Below, in pieces: positions 1-11,500 of a stretch of 64,000 bases of DNA. A model generated the notes under the pieces. It saw only the letters and a list, made by a program, of their open reading frames with translations. It was not told where the DNA came from and ran no database searches. This stretch comes from Pleodorina starrii. Lineage: Eukaryota > Chlorophyta > Chlorophyceae > Chlamydomonadales > Volvocaceae. The stretch spans positions 2,964,001 through 3,028,000 of the forward strand of contig BRXU01000006.1 in NCBI GenBank assembly GCA_030267565.1. The letters run 5' to 3'. Position numbers and translations under genes: made by a program. The stretch's first letter is position 1. Each line of letters starts with the position of its first letter.

Positions 1-1143
1 CCAGGTGCAGGCCGGGTGGCCTCCTTCGCGCTGGTGCTGGCGGCCTTTGCGGCGAGTGTGGGCGCACTGGCGCTGTGTGTGGCGGCGGTGGCGCGGAGCG
101 CAGGTGGGTGCGTGGGTGAACCCCCCTGAGCCTCCCCCCTGACCCATACACCGCTACCACCCTGCCTAGCACCTAGCACTGAACCTCCCCGGCCGCCGTC
201 CCCAACCGCGTTTCATCTACCCCCCGCTTCCTAGCCGGCCCTCGTGAGCAGACCCCCTCCCCCTCTCACCCTCCTCGCGACCGTCAACTACCGTACCCTG
301 CCTTCTGCCTACTGCCTACTCCCCCGCGCCCTACTACCGGTAACCACTCCGCTCTCTCCACTGCCAAGCTTTCCGCAACCACGGGCCCCCCAGCGGCGCT
401 CCATTACCACTACCACCACCACTACCACCACCACTACCACCACCACTACCACCACCACTACCGCCCGCCACTACCACCACCACTACCGCCCGCCACTACC
501 ACCACCACTACCACCACCACTACCGCCCGCCACTACCACCACCACTACCGCCCGCCCCTGCCGCCCCGCCCCCGCCCCGCCCGCCTCTTCCGCAGCCACT
601 CTCACGTTGGTGATGAATCTGCTGCTGCTGCTGTGGGTGATGGTGGGTGGCTATCTGGTCAACCCCACCTCCATGCCCGCCGCACTCGCCTGGCTGCGCT
701 ACGCCTCCCCGCTGTCGTACGCCTTCGAGGCGCTGCTGGCCAACCAGGTCAAGGGAACCTACTTCATATTCGATGTGAGTTGTTAGGTGGTTTGTGGGGG
801 GAGGCATGGTTGAGGTGGTTGGGGTGGTTAGGGTATAGCTTGTGGTTCGAACACCCCACACCCCTTCCCCCCCCACACACCCCTGCAGGTGGCCGGCTAC
901 GCCCGCGTGGACGACGTGAGCTCCGAGCTCTTCATGACGGCACTGGGCCTCTCCCCCTCACACGCGCTGCGAGACGTGGCGGTGCTGGCGGGATTCTACG
1001 GAGGCTTCGCGCTGGGGGCGCTGGCGCTCACTTGGCTGGGCAGCGCGCGGAGAGGAGAACCGACCCGCGGGTCGTCGTCGTCGGCGGCGGCGGGCGCGGG
1101 CGCGGGCGCGGCCGGCAGGGCGACGGGCGCGGCTGGGCGATAG
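1..1143 (+). CDS. ABCG-family (WBC) ABC transporter, C-terminal part (5' end outside window)
   Basis: This is the last part of the ABC2-type membrane domain of an ABCG half-transporter, which pumps lipophilic substrates across a membrane using ATP; the nucleotide-binding domain lies left of the window. Exons are 1-103, 596-774 and 889-1143, all GT-AG and in phase, giving 178 residues to the TAG at 1141. Visible features are a hydrophobic helix after PGAGR, a second one (TLTLVMNLLLLLWVMVGGYL), the family signature SPLSYAFEALLANQ, and a final helix (AVLAGFYGGFALGALALTWL) before an Ala/Gly/Ser tail. The SYAFEAL motif and a last helix close to the C-terminus are typical of ABCG proteins. Intron 1 contains a CCA-rich minisatellite. 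Substrate and subfamily cannot be told from this fragment, and no TGTAA poly(A) signal was seen nearby. Confidence 0.85.
398..550. repeat. CCA/ACTACC-type minisatellite in ABCG intron 1
   Basis: Tandem copies of short CCA-rich units (ACTACCACC variants, broken by CCGCC) fill much of the 492-bp intron 104-595. The same stretch generates long Thr/His/Pro reading frames with no coding meaning. Confidence 0.85.
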
Positions 1144-2115
1144 GAGGTGCTTGGCAGCCGTCGTGGGAACGGAGACGGGGTGGGTGGACGATGGGCAGCA
1201 CTAGCTGCACGCTGGCTGGCCGGCTGGCGGGCGTGTCGCCGGCGGGCTCCGGCGGTTGGCCGTTGTGCGTTTGGAATGGGATTGGGGGCTCTCGCGCCCA
1301 TTTGCTTGGACGGATGTTACTGTGTTGTCTTCTTGCTGTCTTCTGTATTGCTGTCTGGTTGCTGTCTTGATTGCTTGCTGGGACTTGGCACGTTCTTCAT
1401 GTCCTTCTCCTTTGCTTGCTGTTTGTGGGGGGGGTCCGCAGTAACGCAAGCCTCAAAACCAAGTGAACACGACACACCACGCATTCTGATGGGTTGTTGG
1501 AAAGAAATAAACGGCCCGGGGCTCGGCTCAGCTCGGCTCGGGAGGTTGGATTGTTGTGCGTGGAGGTTGCCAGTTCAGTAGATAATAAGCGCCGGTCTCA
1601 GGCAAGCAAGGAAGGTGGTCTGGACTCTCGTTTGTTTGTTCGTTCGGTCGTTCGGAGCAGCGGTGCAGAGGCAGGGAAGTGTACAGCAGGTTTGCGCACA
1701 CGCACACACACGCACACACACGTGGTACACAGCACGGTACACAGCACGGGACGACGGAGGAGGAGGCGGCGACGGAAAGAGAGAACGGTGGACGATGCAT
1801 GTGTGCCGCCTCCTTGCTGTCGCTGCGGGGCTCTCTCGCTGCGGACGATGCTCTCGCTCGATGCGGCTGGCCGATGGGAGCCACCAAACCAAACCTCCAG
1901 CCCTTCCCTCACAATACAGGTGCTTTCATCACGTGAATAGTTGTCCTGTTTTGTCTTGTCTTGTCTCTTGATATCTCTCATCGCTCGGTTGGGTACTCGG
2001 TTGGCTTGATTCACAACCATCCAATTCTACTCCTGCACGTGCCGTACTGTTGAGGTGCGCCAAGTGCGTGTGGTTGGCATGTCGGTTGGGTTGCCTCACC
2101 TTTATGTACGTAGAT

Positions 2116-2171
2116 GAACGAGTAGAAGCAAAGGGTCGTGGTGGAACGAGTAGAAGCAAAGGGTCGTGGCG
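2116..2171. repeat. 28-bp tandem duplication
   Basis: The unit beginning GAACGAGTAGAAGCAAAGGG occurs at 2116-2143 and again at 2144-2171, nearly identical. Confidence 0.85.
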
Positions 2172-3953
2172 AACGTGGGTGGGTGGGTAGGGGGTGAATG
2201 GGTGGACCGCAATACACCGCACGCAGACACGCACTCGGCATGTTGACACGAACCCAACCCAACTGGGGGGTTACCGGTATGTGGGCGCACGCCACGCTAG
2301 CACGTGCGACGGCGTGCCATGCATACTCGCACAGATCCGCCGGCCGCCGCACATTCCGCGTTGGTTGATTGGTTATCGCAACCTCCCTCCGTGCGTCTGG
2401 TGCTGTCGGGGCTGCCAGCCCTGCTGCTGGATCGCCCCTTTCGAATCACGCACCTTGGTTTCGTAATGAGCGCGAAACTGCACTGCCACCCGAACAAACA
2501 GTCAAGTAGAGGAACGTTATGGGTCGTTCGGGGTACGGTAGCTCTCATTCTTTGATGATACATTGCATACCCCAGTGGGTCCGTCCACGTGTCGCAGGGT
2601 GGAGGAAGGCATCAGTCGCTGCGTGCCGCCACGGACGCCGCGGTGCCTTTGCTCAATTCATTGGTGGAGGGTTCCATCCGTCGTTCATCGGGCATTCATC
2701 CGCCCGCGTCGTCAAAGCGTAAACAAGGTACACACGTCGGTCATCAGCCTTCGTTGATCACATGAATCGATGCTCGATCGGATTACAACGAAGGGTAAGG
2801 GTAAGGGCAAGAGTGCGTAAAAACGTACCGCCAACAAACGAACCAGAAGCACGCCTCGCCCGCCCAGAGCAAGCGAGCGAGCCCACACCCACACGCACGT
2901 CAATCGTCAACAGGATAAAAGCAAGCCAGTCGTTACCGCCGGGATCTGAAGCATTCAAGGGCATCAAATAACCCCAGCCGGATGGGAAGAACTAACCCGC
3001 CGCCGCGCGCAATCCGCCGTCCACCATCCATCCATCCACCGACCAACCAACGTGTTAGGAGATAGCCAGCCACCACCGCCGGACAACCAACTAACCCGTG
3101 TTCATGTTACCGGTAGTTGTCATCACTGGGGCCGTGGGGCGGCCGGGGAATGAACCGAGTAGCTAGCTAACCGACTGCGCGGCGGGAAACTAATATACGG
3201 TAGATGACATGCAACCCATTCCATCCCATCGCCAGCAGCTAGGGAGGGAATGAGTAGTGCCGCGCGCGCCAGAGTCACCACCTACCGCCGCTGAAGCGAC
3301 CGTTAGGTTCGCACCAGGTGCGTGCTAGAAGTGTTGGGTGGGTGCCGTGGGTGGGACGGACAATACATACAGGTGAGCCGGAAATGAAGCGAAGCGAGCA
3401 CCGCCGCCATGCTCGCGCGCACGCGCGCGCCCCATGGTGTCAATACGCAAGAAAACGAAAGCAGTGCGTGATCGCCACACACAAGCCACGCAGCAAAAGG
3501 TGTTAATTCCGCACATGCATCGATGTACATTCCCGCAGGGCGGGCGGATCGCGTTTGCTTGCGTGCTTGCCTGCCTGCCTGCTCGGTGACGGAGACAATT
3601 AGATAGATGTATAGGAGATAAGATCTTGGCGCGCCCTCACGCGCGCACTCCAGCCATTCCAAAAACAACTCTCCACGCACGCACCCATCAACTATTCCAC
3701 CCTTGCTTGCCCCATCATGCATCATATGAACAGCCTTCTCCAACGTGCGCGCGGTGCGTGCGTGGCACCGCCACCCGCCGATCGACCCGCGTGAGCATAC
3801 ATAAATACGTACCAGGTACGTAGGTGCTACGCATGATAAATGATGATGGAACGCCGCCGCCGCCGCCGGCGGTGGCGCAACACACGCAGCACGTTTACGG
3901 AGGTAAAATGTAACCAGGTACGTAGACAAATGAAGTAGAACAGATAAGTATTA

Positions 3954-3956
<3 letters not shown>

Positions 3957-4015
<59 letters not shown>
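3957..4015. repeat. (AG)n microsatellite
   Basis: Uninterrupted AG dinucleotides over about 59 bp. Confidence 0.97.
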
Positions 4016-4020
<5 letters not shown>

Positions 4021-5262
4021 AGAGCACTCTGCTGTCCGCGGCCTGCATCGATGCAGCAGCAGCAGCAGCAGCCGTCGCTCATCACACGTCATTGTGCTTC
4101 GTAGTATGTTGCTTGACGCAATACCTGCATGGCCTGTTGTTGTGAGGTGCATGATCGTCTAGGTAAGTAACGCATGTCGGTAGGAAGCCGCAGGCGGTCG
4201 GTCGGTCGGTGCCGTGGCGGCCGCCACCGACCGACAAGCCAGAAAGAAGGTTAGAAAGCGTAAGGTTAGGGGCATGTTGGTAAACCAAACACGGTGCACA
4301 TCTATCCACACGCCACACACACTTGAACGCACGCACGCAACGCGCGCCAGTGGACATTCTTGGGCACGCTTGCTTGGCCGCTGCATACGTACTCGGCGAA
4401 CACCGACCAATCAACCAACTTGCATCGACGCTATGGCTGCTGTCTCGCTTTGGCAGCGCCGCGCTCGCTCACCCACCGCCTCGACATTCCCGATCGACCC
4501 ACACGACGTGCATTACTTGTATTTCTTCTGAGGCAAGCACGCATGCAAGGATTCACTTGCGTTCGCATCAATCTCCTGCAAGCGTCCCCGCCCGCCCGTC
4601 ATCAGCATCCCCACCAGCTGCTGCTGCTGCTGCTGCTGGCGTTACGCACACACGCACGCACGCACGCACGCATGCACAATCGACAGTGCAGCCACAGCAG
4701 CAGCTTTGCAGCAGATAGAAAAACACGCACGTGCTCTCTCTGAGTGTGCACACGGCGGTCGGTCGGCCACTTCGACTGCAGGACTTCGACTCGTTAACGC
4801 GACCATACGAACGTACACGCTCGCTTCCATTCGCAAAACATGAGCGCATCGATGCAGTCATGCAGATAGGTGAGCAAGGACCGCAAGCATCGCGGTCGCT
4901 CTGCTGCAACCCCACAACGCCACCCTCCGATCGATCCGCCGTTCCCCTGCCTGCGTGCTGGCGAAATTCGGCCTTGCCCACGCACGCGGCCCAGATGTTA
5001 CTGTATATACCAAGAAGTCAAATGACAGTTTTTACGTAAGAAGTGGAAGCAGATATAACAAATTGAAGACGCGTCTTCAACGATGACGAATGTGGCGACT
5101 GCCGCAAAAGTAAAGAGAAAATGGAAAGTAAGGCAACAGCAGATGGACGAGCGAGCGGTCGGTCCATGTAATCAAGTAAGGTTCGTTGAGAGAAAAAAAG
5201 CACAAAGCAATGCGTGTTTTCGTACTATTAGCGCGCGCGCGTGCAGTGCCAAGCAAAGCACT

Positions 5263-5267
5263 TTACA
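5263..5267 (-). terminator. Candidate poly(A) signal TGTAA for the receptor kinase
   Basis: TGTAA on the minus strand, about 310 nt past the TAG at 5575. TGTAA is the usual volvocalean poly(A) signal. It is the first good candidate downstream of the stop. Confidence 0.45.
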
Positions 5268-5574
5268 TACGCGCGCAGCTTCATCATCCCATCCAGCCAC
5301 TTGCTGCCATTGCTGCCAGCAGCAGCAACCCACAAACAGCAGCAGCAGCTCGCTCGCACGTGCATGCGACTCGACTCGACTCCAGCTGCTGCTGCTGGTG
5401 CTGCGCACGCCGATCGCATCGCACGACGCCATACACCTCACCCAGCCACGCATTCAACCCCCATGCGGTCAAACTCGCAGCTCGCTCGCTCGCTCACCTC
5501 GCCTGCCCAACGAACGTTTACTTGGCCCCCTTTGTGTATTTCAATTTCTTCACGCCGCCGTCACGGCGGCCTTA

Positions 5575-8500
5575 CTAGTGCGTGGCCTGGCGGGACGGCG
5601 GCAGCTCCCCCAGCAGCAGCAGCAGTCGCTCCAGGCGGCCGCATATGGCCGCGAACGACGGCCTCGCCGCCGGGTCCTCCGCCAGACACTCCGCCACCAG
5701 CTGACTCACCACACGAGGGGTTGCCTGATCAGGCCACACCAGCAGCGACGGCGGCAGCGCAGCGGCGGCGGCGGCCGCTGCCGCCTGATGCGGAACCTCG
5801 CGGGAGGCGGAGTCGGAGGCGGGGGGCTCCAACAGCTGATGCTGCCGCTGGTGCTGCTCCCTCGCCCAGCCCCGCAACCCGGCACCCAGCAGCGGGTCCC
5901 GCATCACCGCCGGCAGCGATCTGCCCACGACCACCTCGTACAAAAGTACGGCAAAAGCGTACACGTCCGTACCTTTGGTGCAGGTGCCGTACTGGACGAG
6001 CTCAGGGGCACTGTACAGCGAGGAACGCCTGAGGGTAGGTGCGTGGGATAACGACCGAGGGAGGGAGAGGGGTTGGTTGGTCTAGGTTGGGTTAGGGGCG
6101 GCCACATTCGGCGGGTGGCGTGGCTGGAAAGGACAAGCCCTACCCATGCGTGCGTTAGGAGCTGGTGTTGCCTCACTTGCCCTCGCCTGTCCTCGCCTGT
6201 CCTCACGTGTCCCGTTTGCTTTCCAGGTTGGCATCCGCACTGCGCTAGCTACAAGCTGCCGCCCCGCCCCGCCCCGCCCCCACCTACCTGCACTCCCCGC
6301 GGAGGTGCGTCGCACTGCCCTCCAGCCACCCGCTCAGACCGAAGTCCGCCACCTTGGCCACGTAGCCGTAGCCGGACAGCCGCCCGCCGTCGCCGTCGCC
6401 GTAGCAAGATGGCCTGCTGCCATTGCTGGCACTGAACGAGGGCCTCCGGCCGCCGCCGCCGCCGCCACCGGCACGGGAAGTCGGAAGGGTCGGTGACCGC
6501 AGTTGCAGCGGCTGGGGTTGACTGCCGGAGGCGGCAGCAGCGAGGGCCGGCAGATGGTTCAGAGGAGGACCTCCCTGAATAACCAGTTGTCCGGCCCAGA
6601 ACGGCGGGGCGGCGCTCGGCTCATGTGGCCTGCTGCTGGGTGACGGCGGCGACACTGACGGCGACGGGAGTGATGGCTGCTGCTGTGGCTGCTGCTGTGG
6701 CTGCGGCTTGGGGCAGCACTGTAGCAGTACGTTGGCGGAGGAGAGGTCGCCGTGAAGCACCCCAACCGAGTGCAGGTACTCCATCCCTCGAGCCACTTGA
6801 AGTGCCACAGCCAGCGCCACGGCAGCGGGGGGCGCCCCGCCGGACGGCAGCGCCGGTGATGATGATGGTCCTGCCGGCGCACCCGCCCGCGCCGCCACCC
6901 CTGCCGCGGACTGCCGCCGAGCGTCTGCCGGCGGGGCCTGCGGCGGCGGCGTACACTCGGAGGCATTCACTGCTGCCGCTGTCGCCGCAGCATCCGGGCC
7001 TGCTGCGGCGGGCGCGTTCTGGTGCTGCTGATGTTTCTGCTGCTGCCGCCAAAGCCCAGCTAGAGATGTCGAGCGGTTGTGGCGACCCGCAGAGTCAGCA
7101 GCTGCAGCAACGGATGCTGCGGCTTCTGCTTCTACCGCGTCCCAGACCGCCAACGCTGCGGCATGATGGTGATGAGGATGAGGATCCGCCGGCAGTGCCG
7201 CCACCAGGCTGCAGCCCGCCAGCAGTCCCGAGTCCAGGCACTGCCGGAGGCTGCCCGCATCGCACAGCTCCTGCACCAGCGTCAGCCGCCATGCCTGTCT
7301 CTCAACCCCCGGAGCATTATTATCAGCCGTGTCCGCTGCGGCTGCTGCGGCTGCGGGCTGAACCTTCAGGGAGCCCTGATCAGCGGCGGCTGCGGCGTGC
7401 GGCGTATTCGGCTGCTGCTGCTGCTGCCGCTGCTGGTGGTTGTTGTCTGGTGCGTCCAGTCGGCACAGCTGGTGGGTGTATGTGGCGACAACGTTGGGGT
7501 GACTGAGGGAGGCGGCGATGGCTGCCTCGTGGACGGGGCTGCTGCCGCGGGGGCCCCGGCGGGCAGAGGGGTCGCAGGAGACGCCGCCGCCGACGCCGCC
7601 GGCGGTGTCGATGCCGCCGCCCTGCACAGCATGGCAGTTAGGGGTGGGAATTACGGTTACGGTGTTTACGGTTTACGATATTACGGTGTAAGCAATTACG
7701 GTGACCCCCAAAAAGTACCGTAAAATTACGGTTCTTACGGTGTAATGCAATTACGGTTGCCAAAAAGTCAAAATTACGGTCGGACCGTCAGCGTGCGAGC
7801 ACATCCCGACGACCACACCTCGATTTGCCTGTCCACGTGCCTTTCCAGTTCCATGCGTCCAGAGGAACATCACCAGGATTCTAATGGCAGTTAGACGTAT
7901 AGCAATTAGGCCTAGTCACGCCAACTTGCAACAAGGATCGACAGCTGTTTCGTCCTTTGGAGAAGCTACGAGACAGTCTTAAGAAGCTTGAAAGGCTCAC
8001 GACAATAAACTATAATCAGTTAGCACAGAAGAAACAAAAAATGGGGCGAAGACATTTGATTCAAATTCCGCTTCAGAAGCGGAGTACCGCGCGCGCATAA
8101 AGTACCGCATCTGTCTTACGCCATCATGCGCCCATGGCAACACACATCAGGTCATCCCAAGTACCTTAGTACGCAGTTTCGTTGCCCGCCCGCCCACCCC
8201 CTTTTCCTTAGTGCACTCGTACCCCTGCGCGCGGACGCGCGGGCGCCGCGCGTTAGTTGGCGTGTGCTGTGTGTTTGTCGCGTGCGTCTGTCCCGGGTTC
8301 CCTGCGCCTTAGGTCTTTAGGCCGGTCCCAGCGTGGGGGAGGTTTTGCCTTGACTCTGGTTCCCTTTTGCCTCCCCCATCGCTAGCCTGGGCACCGTTTT
8401 CGCTCGAGGGAATCAGAGATGGCGCACGTGTCTGTTGCGGGGTACGCGGGCCTTGATGGCGGCGCGCCCTAGTCGTGGTCGATCGGCTGTTGGTCGCAGA

Positions 8501-11500
8501 CGCGGTGCGGGCGAATGTCGTCCTGCTGGGGGGATGCGCTCTGCCGCAGTCTTTAGGGGCAGCGGGCAGCTGGGCAGAGCGCTTGCGGCCGCTGGCCGGC
8601 AAGGAGAGTAGCAAGCGGCGGCGCGGACCGGCGCACGTCGGCCGGCAAGAATGTTTCAGCGGCGGTTTCTTTACCCCCTTTTCCAGTTGCACCTTCCCTA
8701 GCGGGGGGCGACGGTTGGCGTTGTGGGGGTCAGGGTTTGTAATGGGATGGGGACGTTCCTTGCTTGCCGTATCACAGCAGACTCAAAACCGCCGCTCCGC
8801 CGGCCTCCTAGGCTGCGCATTGCCGCTACACCTGCCGCAGTCCTGGGCACAGCTCCCAGCAAGGTGCTGCCCTTCATCCGGGCTGAGAAACGCTGTTTGC
8901 TGGTGAGCGGCTTAGCAGGGCCAGCATCAGAGCCCGACATTGGCTGCTTGTCACCCAAATCGCAGCTAAATACAGGCCCAGGTGCAAGTAACACTAATAA
9001 GACTATGTGAAAAGGTATGCAAAAGGCTTATAGAGCGGTATATGAAAGGAAAAAGATGATCCGGCTCCGAAAACGAGGACCGTAATTCGTTACGGTCGAC
9101 TTGGTCCCGGAACCCACCGTAAATTTACGGTATTTACGGTGTTGCGCATTACACCGTAAGCAATTACGGTCCACTTTTTGGGATTACGGTGTAATTCCCA
9201 CCCCTAATGGCAGTCCATCCGGCGGCGGCACTTTTGAGTGCGTGGGCAGCAGCAAGAAGGAACGAAGATGCCCGCCGGCTTGATAGATTAGATAATAGAT
9301 AATAGATTGTAGGCGCTTGAACCCACCAACCTCTACCCAGGCTAGTGCTGTTTGCAGACACAAGAGGCCGGCAGGCAGGCCGGCAGGTTGTACGTACCGG
9401 TATCCTGGCATGGCATGGCACGGCAATATATGGCATGACGCAGCAGGCATGCATGTATGCATGTGCAGCGCAGACTCAGACCCGACTCACCGATTGGAAG
9501 AGCACGCTCTTGACGGCTACATCCAGCCCCCGCCAGCGCCCGTGGTACACCACGCCCTGCGCGCCCCGTCCCAGCACGCCCAGCACCACCAGCCCAACCG
9601 CGACGCGTTCAGCAGTGTCCGGGCCCGCCAGAGTGGCTTCACCGCCGCCGTCGTCGTCCCTGACCCCGACCCGGAGGGTTGCGATTCCCGCCGGGTGTCG
9701 CTGCCGGGTGTTGCTGCCATCCGCCATTCCAGAGCCGGCAGCGCTGCCGCCTTCACTGCTGCCTTCGCTGCTGCCGAAATACCCGCCGTCGCCATAACCG
9801 CAACCCAAATCCGCACCCGCCGCAGCGGCCGCCGCGCAGCCAGCAGCAGCCACACGGATAGGGCCATGCACGTTGCCCGACGTCTTCTCATCAAGGCCTC
9901 GACGACTCGGGTCCGGATCCAGGACGGCTCGATCCGGATTCGGACCCGGGACGCCCACCCAGTCCGAACCTGGGGGCAGCCTGCCAGGAGCCGTTGCAGC
10001 AGCAGAGGTGGAGAGCTGGTCCCGGAGGGTGTTGAAATCACGCATGAAGGCAGACACAGCCGAAGTCACCGACTCCTTGGCGCCGCGGCTGGCGGGGCCA
10101 CCGGTTTGCGACAGGCGCGTGGAGGCAATGGTTGCGGCGGCCCCAGCAGCAGCGCCGGCGCCACGAGACGCACGAGATGCCTTGTCATCATACATGGCGG
10201 CTCTTGCGGAATCGCCCAAAGGGACCTGGGGCTGCTGGAGGTGGTGACGTTGATGATGACGATGCCGGCGGTGGCGCCGCAGCAGCAGCACCGCTGCCAG
10301 TCCAGCCACCAGACACAGAAACGCGCCACCGATTGCAACGCTCAGCGCCACGACAGGCCGCCGCGTGTTGGCATCAGACTTTGGCGGTGGGGTGGCGGTC
10401 GAGGGCACGTCCGCCGCCGCAGCTCTTGCGGGGGCCGCGGCACCCTCTGCTTCAGCTTCAATGTCGTCCTGGTGTCCTGGTGGCTGCAGTTGCCCTTGTT
10501 GGGTCGCTCCGGAGGCCGCGGTGTCGTTCAGCCCGGACGACGGGGGCGACGGGGGCGATGGCGTGTAGTCCGTTGGTGGTGTCGGGGTTGGCAGCGGACC
10601 TGGTCCCGGAAGCACAGATGTCGGGGGTGATGGCCCCGACCCGCCGCCAGCCTGCCACCGCCCCCGTCGTCGGGCCAACACCAGCGGTAGATCCAGTGGC
10701 TGTCGAACCCACAGCCGGGTTCGGTTGTTAACTGCCGCCCCTACTGTCGAATCCGTCATCGGCGGCTCCGCTGACAGCGTGACGTTGCGGCCCAGGAGGC
10801 CACACCAGGAGAAAACGTCAAACGTCAAGGAGGCGCGGATGGGGGGGCTGCTGCTGCTGCTGCCGCTGTCGCCATCCCCGGTATCAGCTGCCTCGTCCCA
10901 CCAGCTCACGTTCTCGTCCTTTCCCGAACCCGAGGCCCCACCAACCAGCAGACGCCGCCGCCGGACTGCCTCCATTTCCAGCAACCGCACGGTCAGGAGC
11001 TGCAGGGATGCTGCCGTCGTCGTCGTCGTCGTCACCGTCGTCGCCGGGCTGGACGCGCTGCTGCCGCCGCCAGAGAGCCGGGAGGTCTGAGGCATTGCAC
11101 GGAGTTGTTGCAGCACCTCGCTGGTACCCTCTGCAGCCACAGCCCCAGCAGCAGCAGCTGCAGAGGGCCCAGACGACTGTTGCTGCTGCGGCTGCTCGGG
11201 TGACGGCAACAGATCAAACCACGCAGAGTCATCCGCCAGAGTGGCATTTCGGGACAGGGCGTCCCTATCCTCAACGCTGCTGCTGCTGGTGGTGCTGCTG
11301 GTGGTGATGCTGGTGCTGCCGTTTCTCCCGGAGGCCAGGTGCTCGGCCCACACCCACGCCATCAGCGCCAGCTCGCCCGGTGGCACCAGCAGCACCACCG
11401 AATCCAGGAAGGCCCGCCGGTAGCCAGAAACACCCAGCTGGGGCGGCTGCGGCGGCGGCTCAGGTCCAACGGCCACGCGGTCAAAGTCCAGGGGCCAGAC

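Larger units (their letters stand above)
1144..5574. other. Gene-free stretch between ABCG and the receptor-kinase 3' end
   Basis: It holds the 3' UTR of the ABCG gene and, at its right end, the 3' UTR of the minus-strand receptor kinase. Between them I see only simple sequence: CA and GC dinucleotide runs, a 28-bp tandem duplication at 2116-2171, an (AG)n tract at 3957-4015 and scattered CAG runs. Reading frames of 60-150 codons exist on both strands but show no recognisable domain and no consistent splicing. Confidence 0.6.

Noticed and set aside
841..860. GGTTCGAACAC, B-box-like
   Set aside because: It lies in an ABCG intron with no pairing acceptor or anticodon arms.
8309..8994. Minus-strand frames inside the hAT element as a transposase
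   Set aside because: No hAT dimerisation or DDE-type motifs can be seen and the frames are short; treated as non-coding.
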